A stretch of 64,000 nt of DNA from positions 32,001,378 through 32,065,377 of the forward strand of contig OX359248.1 in the NCBI GenBank assembly GCA_947179485.1, in the 5' to 3' direction. The stretch's first letter is position 1. The number at the start of each line of letters is the position of its first letter. This document shows, in pieces, positions 13,501-25,110 of this stretch. Below the pieces are notes generated by a model. That model was not told where the DNA came from. It saw only the letters and a list, made by a program, of their open reading frames with translations, and searched no databases. The DNA is from Allacma fusca. Its lineage: Eukaryota > Arthropoda > Collembola > Symphypleona > Sminthuridae. The translations under genes and the position numbers were made by a program.

Positions 13501-16500
13501 ATATTTTGAAAAACATTGTTATTACGATATCAACTGCTCTTCGTTTACGCAATCCGCAAAAAACTAGCTAAATCTCTCATTTACAATACTAAGTTAAGGA
13601 AATTACTTATTCCGTCAAATCCCAAGCGTTGTGGGCCGACTTTCGTATAATGGCTGTGTTCGTAAGCTTTTTTTTGGTCATCCTCTGAGGCGAAATCAAC
13701 AATTGCGACATATCCTCTATGAAATTAAAATCTCACGATTATTCCATTCTATAATTTAAACACTGACAGAAGTGTAATTTCGACTGACCCGTGGGGAAAA
13801 ATCTGATGACGCATATAATTACCGTATTTTCGTATACACATTTTTTACAACCGTTCCTTACCTGTCTCCATTCAAAATCTTAACGCCCTTTTCAAATGGG
13901 AAATCCTTCTTAATCATGGCCTCCTTCAACTTTTTACCCAGACCTTCGACGGCTAGTTGCTATAGTACCATTGAAAGTTCAAATTATAGTAGAGAAAATG
14001 ACATGTGAAATAAATATATAATAATTAAGCCACTACATCTCTAGTCAATTGAAATACAGTTGGCTATTCAGGAGATGACATTGTAGGTATTAACACTAAT
14101 CATAAGATACGCCAGACAAAGGTTTGCTAGGAGACAATTTACATTTGGTGCGAGGTATCCCAAAGTTTTGTTCTTCAATTTTGCCATGTCAGAATCCTCA
14201 AAAGCTCTATCGGCGTCATCAGGAGTGTTGAACTGGAGTGTAGCCCCCCTAAATAAGGGGGAAATGATGCAGTAAATACAAAATAATCGAACAGGAAGAA
14301 GCATCAAGAGGAAGTTCTAGACTTAGAGGATCAAATATGCATTTTGTTTATAGAAGTTATCAACTAATGCTCCTACCTCACAATAATGTATACCCACATA
14401 ATCAGGTCCAGCTTTTATGATCATAAAAATATTACTAACGTGAAAAATTAATTGACTTGTTATTAAGTTGCAGATTGAACCAATTTACATACCCTTTCCC
14501 ATCCAGCACCACGTCGGCTGCATTAGGGAATTTCTGTTTAAGTTTATCTGCTGTCATTCCTGATGGAATACCTTGTAGTTTCAGTTGCTGTAATGGTAGA
14601 AACGTTTTAAAAACATGAACTAATACAATAAAAGAATCAAATCTCCAGTACATTCTCCCCCAGTACCCAGTAGGAGTTTCCAATCATGTCTCAAACTTGC
14701 AATCATTTTGTACGACTTACAGCGTGCTTATCCCCTTTAGCTGCTCCTGTTGAATATAAACATTAAGAAAGGATTACAAACTGTAAGAGGGATGACCACG
14801 AACAATAGTTTATCCCACCTTCTCTAGATATTGCCTTTTGGAACTTGATGACAGAGGGAATAATTACTATTTATCTGGATGGTACTGCAAAGCAGTCCCC
14901 CCCCCATCTAGTCAATTAAGGAACAATATGATCACACACATTCAATCCCCTAATTTCTAATAAAAATTTCTAGATTTTCGAAAAATTGTTTCATTGAACT
15001 GGATCAATATTCTAGGTTTGAAGCGTTGGCACGGAAATTAATCGAAATGTTTTACGAATTTCAAAAACAAGTTTGATTTCCACCAAAATTCTAAACTTTG
15101 GCCGCACGTCTAGCTCTTGACGTCGTCATTTTTAACTTGTGCTGATAAATCAAAGAGTCAACAAATCCAGCCTTTAACATTTATGGCACTGTTAATCTTG
15201 CATAAAAATGCAACATAAAATCTTCATACTTCTACCCAGGTCTTCCTACTTTTCTCTTCAGACGAGAAATTTCTCCCAACTTTGCCCCCTAATTCTGCAG
15301 ACTCTGAAAAGCTCATACAATTTATATAAGGTAGCGTCAGAATTAATTTTGAAAAAGAAATTACATGGATCTAAAAAACATTAATTTCAAAATTCCTAAA
15401 AAATCCCAGCTTTATTTCACGTATTGGACCCCAGTGACCCTAAAGGTTGGACCCAGGTCGATGAAACAGATTTTGAAGAATCTAAAAATGAGTTGACTAA
15501 AAAATGGATGAAACAATGATTTCATATTCTTCCTTCAATGGCGTAGGTAGAAAAATAGTATTTTGTGGCACTCTGTATCTATTTGTAAACATAGTATCTG
15601 CTTGGAGCGACCTCTTTAACTTTAACTACCGTCGAGCGTTATTTACTCATAGTTTTACAATTTCGAAAATGCAAGATAATATAACGTCGAGGAAGAGTTG
15701 TCTGGATGCATTTTCGATTAAAGGCGAAATGGTCTACATGAATTTTCGCCTATAGGCAAAATGAACCACGTGCAAGCCACCCTGAAATCAAAATAGTCTA
15801 CGTACAGTTTCTACTAAAAGAAAATGAATTGCGTACATATTATGACAACATATTCATCCATATTGATTTTTGTTAAAACCACATTTAGACCATATTTTCC
15901 ATGCAAGCAGCCCCCAAGCATGCAGCATTGAAGCTACATGTTGAGCATTTTGCCAACATTTAATCGAGAATGCATCTAGACCATTTTGTCTCTTCAACCG
16001 ACGCTACATATGTTCAAGCTCAACTGCAGGCACACGCTGTCTAATTTACATTCAAAAATCGCAATCCCAAAAATATACATTTTCTAACCTCCCTTGCCGG
16101 CAGAAAAACCCAACCGTTGCGGACCAAGTTTGGTGTGTCGACTAGCAGAATGAGCGGTCTTTTGATCACTCGGCGAGGCGAATTGGAGAAGCGCAACATT
16201 TTTTCCTCTGCGGACCAAATTATGGGATTCATAGTTGTCCAATCCATTGTATATTAAATGAGTGAATTAAATTTACACAAACAATGAAAATGTTACCCTT
16301 CGCCCTCTACTAATTTGACACTCTTGGCATTCGGAAAGTCTTTCTTTAAAGCACTCTCGGTTACTCCTTTAGGGATGCCTTCGACTGCCATTTCCTACAA
16401 AAATAATTTATATTTCAGTATATATATTCCTGTAGTTTAAAATTATTTTTTAAATTCTTGTAGATAAAATGATAATTATTTGAAAATATTTTATTGATTT

Positions 16501-18578
16501 CATGTGGATTACTGATCTCATATTTCTAGTCAGATATATCTTGCAAACTTACGTCTGGATTTAGCCATCCTAGTTTTGGTTTACCTAGATGAGCCGCATC
16601 AGAACTTGTATAAGCTTTACGGGCTTCTTCATTGCCAGCAAACGTTACTAACGCAGTGCTACACATTTAAAATGTGATAATATGGAAACAGTAATAATTA
16701 CAAAATAGGACTGAATGTTTGAATTAACACTAAAATAATAGGCTTTTCAGTCAATATCCTGACCCTTTGTCGATATGAACATCCTTAGCTCCGGGAAACT
16801 TCTTACGGATGTCGTCTTCCGTCACATCAGAACGAAGATTAGTCACTCGCACAGGCTATAAGTTACCAGGAATGCATTTATGTATAATTATTATAAAATA
16901 TGTCAGAAATAATACACGGGGAGAATTCTTGGAGCATGAAGTGGCGTAAATCCCAATTAAAATTGAAAAGAGCAAAAAAAATGAAAAGCTGCTTACATTT
17001 TCGTCTTCACGAGTGTGAATTACAACGAAAAACGTGACGACGCGAACGGACGCCGACAGGGGTGGTTCATATTGATTAAAAATATCGTTATTCCAAAACA
17101 CAAAATAATAAATTATTAAACTTCCAATTTTGCTTTCCTATACTGAAAGCTCATGAAGGTAGTTACTGATACCCATTTCGTAGCCATTCTGACGATTTCC
17201 AATTTTCTTGTATGGACTTTTTTGGAAACTTTGATCTGCATCCCCTGGCGAATTAAATTTAATGACGGCCGTCCTCCTAGCACTGAGTAGTGACACAAGT
17301 TTACAAATTTCGACGCTTAAAATATTTATGGAGATAAACTGCTGCGTAACTCACATACGATCTTAAGCTTTACAATACAAAAAATTTGAGCTGCTGTTAA
17401 ATTTTGGTAATAGCTTACCCGGGGTTGTCTATAAAGTAAGATCCTGTACTGCTGGGGTAGTCTCTTTTAATATCATCTTCTGTCATATCAGAAGGAGCAC
17501 CCACCAAGTAGACTTCCTATTGAGTACTTATTATTATAAATTATTCACAACTTATGTACTAAATTTGCTTCATAGGAACTATGATCAGGTATATGTAAAG
17601 AATTAATTTACATGCGGATTTATAAAAGCGAGATGTCGGTTTCCCATTTTGACCATCTTGGTATCACGGTAAGCTTTTTCAGCTTCTGGGCCGGTTTTAA
17701 AATGTAGCCTCGCTGTTCCATCACTATACATTTATAAATATAGTAATTTGAGTTTATCATCGTAAGGTAAATGAGACATAACATTTTTATTTCGCCAGGC
17801 CCAAAAGTAATTGGACTGCGCTGTTACACTGAGTAATTAGGAGCAATAAGGGATGGATATCTTACCTATCAAGGTCAACGCTTGTTGCTCCAGGGAATTC
17901 CTTTCGAAGTGCAGCTTCATTAACATTAGAAGGAATGTTTTGAATCATAATTTCATTGGGTTTTAATCCAGCTCCACCTGGACCCCTGTCCATGTCCAAA
18001 TAGTACCCAGATGTGAAAAACTGGGAATAAAATATTTCGTTTTTTTTTTGTTAATTGAATCAGTTCTACTATGACATTTTGTAATAAAGCACTTTATCAT
18101 GAATGAACATTTATCACTTTACCACATTTCCTTTAGGCCTCCAAAGATAAAACCTAGAGAAAGCTTTATGTACAGGGTCGAGTCTGCCCATTCCGGAATC
18201 GGCAACCCTACGATACATCCCGAAATAATCCTCATCGTCGTTTCCTTTTTCAGATCTAATAAATGGTTGTGTTGATTGTTGTTTTGACGCAAAAGCGCTG
18301 GAGTGACCAGAAGAGACCGTGCTTTCCTGATCTTGCTCATCGTCAGCTTTAGAAGCATCTCCAGCTGTACCTCCACCTCCAGGGGCCTTCTTTTTTGCAC
18401 CTTTTGGAGGCTTAGTTAGGGATCCTTTCGACCCTTTACTCTGTTTAGATTTTGCACTTGGGCTTGCCGACGATTTAGATGTGATCGATTTTTCTTCCTT
18501 GGTTTTGGCAGCACCAGTCTTCGACTTCTTTGAAGCTTTCGATTTATTGGAACCCTTGCCTGCTGCCTTCTTCGGCAT
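10590..18578 (-). CDS. Multi-RRM-repeat protein, nucleolin-like
   Basis: About 24 exons give a protein of about 875 residues. Exon 1 (18578-18123) encodes 152 residues rich in Lys, Ser, Ala and Gly (MPKKAAGKGSNKSKASKKSK), then an acidic stretch. Nine tandem RRM-like modules follow, each split by a phase-2 intron into a first-half exon (beta1-alpha1-beta2) and a second-half exon (beta3-alpha2-beta4). First halves: 18020-17866, 17516-17419, 16855-16764, 16394-16297, 14587-14493, 13959-13862, 13386-13292, 13013-12919, 11194-11001. Second halves: 17723-17612, 17276-17167, 16658-16553, 16207-16089, 14248-14143, 13716-13607, 13191-13086, 12759-about 12659, 10903-10794. Small linker exons are 14746-14721, 13494-13475 and perhaps 17004-16997. 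The last exon (10705-10590) reads Gly10, KKKGGKSKE, and ends KSKKSKKK. Most first halves carry a [FY]P signature, e.g. KLKQKFPNAADVV. Nucleolin and insect Modulo share the layout of a charged N-terminus, tandem RRMs and a Gly-rich tail, so a nucleolar or RNA-related role is inferred, not shown. The junction between module 8 and exon 11194-11001 is out of phase by two bases, so a tiny exon is probably missed. Confidence 0.85.
15400..15490. repeat. Dispersed repeat, copy A
   Basis: Shares ordered words with 25000-25110: AATCCCA, then TCACGTATT, then a block of about 29 bases beginning GTCGATGAAACAGATTTTGA here and GTCAATGAAATAAATTTTGA in the other copy (about 24 of 29 identical by eye). I could not define ends or class. 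Confidence 0.35.
15707..15987. repeat. Imperfect inverted repeat
   Basis: TGCATTTTCGATTAAA at 15707-15722 is the reverse complement, with one mismatch, of TTTAATCGAGAATGCA at 15959-15974. AAATGGTCTA at 15727-15736 recurs inverted as TAGACCATTT at 15977-15986. Within the left arm GGCGAAA and TTTTCGCC form a smaller hairpin (15723-15750). This may be an old foldback element inside the RRM-gene intron; no target duplication is visible. Confidence 0.4.
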
Positions 18579-20279
18579 TTTTTATCACCATATGAGAGCT
18601 AAGACTTCCTAATTGATATTTTTTACGTATAAATAGTACTGATTCATATTGAAATACATTTAAAAATCACCAAGAGAATGGAAAATTCTTTTTATTTATT
18701 TTCGATTTTAGGTCAACTCTAAAATGAAAAATTATTACTCACATAATTATTGGGGACAGACCAGAGTTCAAGTAGACAGTGAAATCTAAAACACCGATGC
18801 AAAACAAAAATGAAATGAAATTACTCCTCTCCACTCTAGCTTCGGCATAGCTCTCGGGTTTTAGCTTACTTACCATTACCATTTATTACTGACATGAACT
18901 CTGAAGAGTAACTAACAGGCAGACATTTGAGCACATTTATTGAACTTTACAAATTTATTTGATCTGGTGGCACGGTGATGGTAAGGAAATATTTGGATTG
19001 GAAATTGTTTTCTTTCCACAGCAGTCCAAAAAGCTGGGACATTGCCTTGGCATTATTATCTGTGTAATAATTGTAACTTGTTAATTTGGAAGATTGCATA
19101 ACGTTCCCCGGCGGCCATTTTTATAAAGATGCCTTGATCCACGCATTAGGAAATTCTATACGATTTTTTTAATTCATGCATTACAGAAGGGCTCTATTCT
19201 GCGTCGAAAAGTTTGAAGACTTTTTTAGAACACGTGATATTGTAAAAAATTGTAATAATAATTGGTGACTCGAAATTTAAAAAAGCATCAGCACAATATA
19301 ATACCCCTGTGTGGAATACTTAACACACTCTGTTTTGCTTCGGGCAATCGGAAAGAAGCCATAAAATAAAATGGGATTCAAATTAATAATGTTATAATTT
19401 CACCAGATTTTTAGCAAAATAATTTGTGTGCCCCAATGGTTTTTTTTTCAATAGAAAATTTTATCATCAGTAACCAAATGTCTTAAGTATTGAAGAAAGA
19501 TATGAAGGCAAATAAAAACATGCTAAGATTCAAGTAAAAATAATTGTAGGAACCATTCAAATCAGTTCTTCAAGTCCAGGTCTAGATAAGAATTGTACAG
19601 TTATTAACAATAATTAATCGGTATGTCAAATTAACTAATTACATGGTTATGGTGACTGCTACACTGTAATGTGTAATTCTTATGGAGGTCATAGGAATGG
19701 AATTTTTTAGTAATGTCCATTGTTATTTTTTTCATGACATGAAGGTACGTTCGTACCTTTGCATCTTTCTGGAAAAAATATTTAAAAGGGTTGGTTCCTT
19801 ATGATAACATTTTCTATGGAACAACCTCCTCACAATTCCTTGAATGAACTTAGAATATTAATCGGGCATCCGAATTTATGAATTTGCAACGGGACAACTG
19901 ATCTTACTAAAGAATATCTAACCTTGTATCTTGTATTGTTGTATCACTACTTGGCTTTACGGAACTAGTCAGGTAAAAACTTTTAGTTCTACTATTGTTG
20001 GTAGTTAGGAAAATATTTCCGACTATACCTAGGTAGCTGGACAAAAATTATGGGCTCTCTTAAGGCAAAGTAGTTGGGCAAAATATTCCTGAACTTATAG
20101 CAGAATTTAGTGATATTGAACCTGTACCCGAAATACATCCGAAAATTGTACCCTAACAATGACCAAAGCTGTATATGGGTACTTGATTTTTTTTAAACGT
20201 GTTCATCGGAAGTTTTGTTGTTTATGATTTTTAATGTTTTGTGCGTTAAATAAGTACCAGAAAGTTCACGACTTATTGA

Positions 20280-20454
20280 CAGGGGTGGATTTACGGGGTG
20301 GCTCACCCTGACCTGGCCGGGGTAAACAATTTAGGGCCAGGGTAAAAAAAATGTTGACTACGGCCCTCAGATTGCAGATATCACGTGTAAAGGTCCACAA
20401 ATATTTTTTTAGGGTTAGGGCCAGGGTAAAAATTATTTTATTAATCTACCCCTG
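20280..20454. mobile_element. hAT-type MITE, 175 bp
   Basis: Inverted ends CAGGGGTGGATTTA (left) and TTAATCTACCCCTG (right) are complementary with two mismatches. They are flanked by an exact 8-bp target duplication, CTTATTGA, at 20272-20279 and 20455-20462. An 8-bp duplication with CAGGGG ends is characteristic of the hAT superfamily. The element is too short to code for a transposase. Inside it an 18-base direct repeat (TTAGGGCCAGGGTAAAAA) occurs at about 20331-20348 and 20415-20432. The intact duplication suggests a fairly recent insertion. Confidence 0.85.
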
Positions 20455-20764
20455 CTTATTGACAACTACAACTTAAAACCTTTTCATCAAAACTGTTCAT
20501 ACAACAATGGATTATTCCCGTGGAGACGCTAAAAACGGGAAAAAGATCAAAAAGGGCAAATCTAAAATAATATCTAACACATTACAATGCCCTAAAATTG
20601 TAGTACAGTACTTACGTAGAGCACAGTGGAAAAATATTGTGATGATGACCTGTGTTCTGAAGAAAAATTGGTTTGTGCAAGTTTTCGTGGTTTTGGAAGT
20701 TATAAATACACCACAACAATGCTGCGACATTTCGGCAGTAGCTATCAATCTCGTTCCACTAAGA

Positions 20765-21542
20765 GGCCGTTCAAGTAATTCATAAAGGAGGGGTAATGGG
20801 TGGCTTCAGCAATTAACGTTACGCTTCGTTACGTGCATCAGGGGCTTGTGAGCCACCTTGGTACGTAACGCAATGTTCTGGTGATCCTTCTTACCTCGAA
20901 TTAAATGACTCTATTTTAAAGCTTCGAAGTTAAAAGTAGAAAAATGCGTCTGGACGGAACTTCTCTGAGGTAGTAACTTTATTTGCTTTATTATTATAAG
21001 GGTATATCGAAAAAATAAAATTACATTTTGAGCTCACAAAATTTATTAAAGCAATGCTGTCCTTAAAATGCGCAATAATTTTTAATTTGGAATTAAAAAT
21101 TTGTGACTGTAGCAATCTCCATCTTTGGGTATCTGCATTAATTCGGCCACGAATGCTAGAAATTCATGAAATTCATTTCGTATCATCAGCAAGTCACATT
21201 GAGTAGATTATTGAATGTGTTCAATTACAGACAGTGATGATGTAGACAGTGACATTGAACTTATTGAAAGTATTTCAGACTGGTTAAAACCCCATTTATT
21301 GAAAGTGAGACCGGATACACAAATAGAATCAAAATAGTATTACCTAATACTATTGGGGTAAATGTTATTCTTTAAGCAGACATATATTCAAACTAATGCA
21401 TTTGTTAAAGCAGCATTATTAGATGAAATAACACGCGTTATGTCGGGTAGGTGGTAGTTGGGTTAGCGTTACCCTAACGTTACATTATGTTAATGGGGGC
21501 GAAAATTTGACTACTTTTTCTTTATCAATTACTTGAACGACC
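20765..21542. mobile_element. Non-autonomous DNA transposon, 23-bp TIRs
   Basis: GGCCGTTCAAGTAATTCATA at the left end (23 bp in all, 20765-20787) matches the reverse complement of the right end (21520-21542) at 21 of 23 positions. Subterminal sequences rich in CGTTACG words and GGGGGCGAAAATTTGAC next to the right end resemble the ends of ISL2EU-like (PHIS) elements in arthropods; I make that link from memory and it needs a search. The interior holds a 34-codon open stretch from about 21235 (SDDVDSDIELIESISDWL) that could be relic coding sequence. No full transposase and no clear target duplication were found. Confidence 0.65.
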
Positions 21543-23719
21543 CCCAGAAGGAGTTAAAATGTTATATCGTTTTCCCCGTCTTAAATCGCTACATCTTCAG
21601 ATTTGCCTGCAGAGTTTAAATATCCAAGGGAAAAATCTTCCATTCTTTTGCACAAACTTTTTAAACTCTGTCTCAGGGATTGTAATGTTAAGCTTTACCG
21701 TGGTTATTTGGAGGGCTAAATACCTTATAAAAAGGTTTCTTTATTTTTTTTAAATGTAATTAACTAATTAAAAAATCAAATTTTAAATAAATTTTACTGG
21801 GAATTGCTTATTGCAGGTGCTTAAATAAAGTGTGGTATCCAGTCCTTGTCATTGCGAGTATCCCACGCAAGTTTGTAATAAAATTTTTCTATTATTGACT
21901 CTTTAAAGACAATTAGATTACATACATAAATATTCTTAAACCAAAGCGTATGAAGTCTGATTTGTATGTTGTTGGATATTGTATAATAAAAATTATTACT
22001 TACACAAAATTATTATTAATATTTTTTATTTGTTTTCTCAAAATGCATTATCTCATCCAATGGCATCCTTTAAGTACATCTGAAAGTACAAACTCCAACT
22101 TGGAATTTCCAAGCACTTTTTGATTAAGCATTCTAATCTGCAAGTTGTAAATTGAAATCGATTTCAATTAAAAACAGTATTTTAGTTGTTGAATCAATTT
22201 CAAAATTACAAATCAACTAGCAATTCAGGCATTATAATTGATAACTTCCACCAATTCATTTTCAAGTAGCTGCGTTGTCATTAATTGATAGTTGAAGTAA
22301 ATAGTTGACAACTATCGAATATTAAAGGAAACATGCGCGAAAGTGTTATCAAAGCGAGGAGATTACACAAATAATTCCTACAACAAATGTCACCTCGCCG
22401 TGTTGCATATTTGCTTGTAATATAAAAGCAATTGAATACGGGAAGAATCCCTACAATCCTAACCTTGATAATAAATACCTTACCCAAGGATATTCAAATG
22501 AAGCGTTGTAAATACGATTCCAAGGATGAATTCGAGCGGTATCTTTCAGAGCCCCCTACAAAATCTACAGATCGGAATCGGAAAAATGGCTTTTAGTGAA
22601 AGCTTTTGCATTTATAAATACGGGAACAATTGTTTTTATTTTCGTAAACGTTTCATGCTTAAATACTGTACAATGTGTTTTTACTTCGTCATACTGTAGG
22701 AAAATCCTAATCCTTCCTAGATGGATCGAGACGTTCTGCGAGCCTCTACTACTAATGCTTCTCTAGAATGTTTGGTTTCCACTGCGAATGACCTTCTGAC
22801 CTCAAACAGGCTTTGCATGCTTGTACTCATTGATAAGAAGTTAAACCCCAAATTCAATTTCAATTCAATTTAATCTCTATTTCAATTTGTGGAAGTTTTA
22901 AAAGTTGAAATTGACAATTTCAACTATTGACGCTGAAACATGATTAATAGAAATTGATTATTTGTCTAGAATTTGATTTTTAAATAAACAATTACAATTT
23001 ACCACTACAAATTGAATTGAAAATTTAATTTCGGCTAACTCAGGAAATTGAGTTGTGAGGAGGCCTAATTTCCACGTGGTCCAAAGGATTGGAATCGAAT
23101 AAGCATAAGCATTATTTTATTTATTCACTAATTGTAAGTTTGATGGGGATTGAGATATTAACTACCGTATACTGAAACGAAAGTTTGAGTTTAGTTAAAA
23201 TCAATCAAGTGAAAGTGTTTCAACCGCAACCCTTGCAACCCAACTTCTTCGGTTTCCAAATTACATTAATAATTTACTTGATTTTGAAACTTAAGGTGGT
23301 AATTAAAATTAAGAATTAATCGCTGCTCTCGTTGTTTGAATCTAAAAATTATGGATACACACGTAAAATATTTCTGCAATGTTGACATTAATTTCTACAG
23401 TTAAGCAAGGATTGTTAGGTTGAGGCAAAGACACGATATTTTTGGAAATATTGGGATTTGGAATTTCAATAATATTTTACTCTTCCAAATTGTTTTTAAA
23501 AATAAAATTTGAGTATTTCGAACAAGCGGTGCACTCTGTACACTTTTGAATCATGGTTTTACCATGTTATTCCCATTAAATATCATCAAAACTTAGAAAC
23601 CATTTAAATTTTAAGGAACCAGTTAATCAAAAAACCATTTAAGTACAATCACTACAGATGGTTATACGGTTGGATAAATCGAACCAATATTTGACATCAT
23701 TTAAATTCGGTGTCATGAC

Positions 23720-23885
23720 TAGGGCTTCTATTCGAGACGGGACGGGACCGGGACAGTTTCGGTACAAAATTTTTGTCCCCATGTTATTTCGGGACTGAAT
23801 CGGGACGAATTTTTTTGTCCCGAGGATTTCGGGACGGGACAGAATTGTCGACGGGACAAACAAATTGTCCCCAGTAGAAGCCCTA
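23720..23885. mobile_element. hAT-like MITE, 166 bp, GGGAC-rich
   Basis: The ends TAGGGCTTCTA and TAGAAGCCCTA are perfect 11-bp inverted repeats. The flanking octamers GTCATGAC (23712-23719) and GGCTTGAC (23886-23893) agree at six of eight positions, as expected of a decayed hAT target duplication. The interior is built of GGGAC / GTCCC words in both orientations and would fold extensively. Too short to be autonomous. Confidence 0.65.
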
Positions 23886-24999
23886 GGCTTGACCCAGCTT
23901 CTGGCAGCAGTTACTGTACGTGGTAATTCCTTCTTCACTTATTTCACAAAATGAATTACGTGAACGTTTTTTTTAGTGGAACAGAGAGCTCACTGGGGAT
24001 TTTGTTATTCACTTTATGTACACCAAAGCCAATGTTCACACTTTGGTGTCTTCACACTAAAAAGTGTTCTTTGCAGGGATTTTTTGCTCACTTGCTTGAC
24101 TAGATTTGCAAGGAAATGGGGCATTGGAATATATTTTTTACTAGGGCCATTTCTGTTGGCTGGTGGAACATAAATGTATTACCACACCCTATTGCACAAC
24201 GTGATATGAAAGTAAAAGTCCGGTTTTTGAGGAAAAAACAACTATTTTGAATAATACATTTTTCTTTTGAAATACTCTTGTAATCCGGTACTACCATACT
24301 GTCGTTGACATTGTCGATTCAAGTAATTTTATTTAGCCATCGTTTCCCTCATTGAGTCTGTTTTATTAATAAAATTACTACCACTCCAGCCATCCACCCA
24401 GGTGGATAGGAAATTTAGGTTTGTAATGACTTGTAAGTTGTAACTTACTACCCCAACCAGAATAACAAAAACCTCACCACTAAAACAATACAATATTACA
24501 AATCCCTACATGACAAAAGCAACAACCACAAACAACACTTCTTACAAGTTTACAGCACTAGCTGTAAACATTATTGACCTATATCCAAGTTCACTACTTG
24601 TTAGTAACTTGTTCAGCATTGCGTTATTTTATTCTCTTAATTTTTCGTTTTCTTTTATTGTAAGACAGCATATTATTTTTCATTACATTACGTTACAGCC
24701 GAAATATATGTTTAAAAAAAATGAATTGCTATCCTTCAACACCTTATGTATACATAAGTGATAACTGGCACCATCATCATCACGACAGTCACTTTCAAAT
24801 TAGTACATCGAACTACTGCAGCCTTCAAAGCCATAAAAAAACTAAAAGCTATACTATAAAGTAAAGTAAGCAATTTATTCCGATCTAAAGACCTACAAAT
24901 GTGGGGCCAAATTTACGCATTTAGAGAGAAAAAATAATTTCCAAAAAACTTTATACCGCCAAAAGGTATCTCTTAAAAAAATTGGCCAGAAACAAAGCT

Positions 25000-25110
25000 T
25001 TCAAATGTCTAGAATCCCATAAACTTCAACTTGTCGTCACGTATTTGAAGATTGCGGGCGCAATTCCTGGCTTGCGTCAATGAAATAAATTTTGAAAAAT
25101 TTAGAAAAGA
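25000..25110. repeat. Dispersed repeat, copy B
   Basis: The counterpart of 15400-15490, with the words AATCCCA, GTCACGTATT and GTCAATGAAATAAATTTTGA in the same order and similar spacing. Confidence 0.35.

Larger units (their letters stand above)
14747..16088. other. Large intron of the RRM-repeat gene
   Basis: The longest or nearly longest intron of this gene, between the module 4 exon and its linker exon. It contains a C9 run near 14900, one copy of a dispersed repeat (about 15400-15490) and an inverted-repeat region (15707-15987). No coding block was recognised. Confidence 0.6.
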
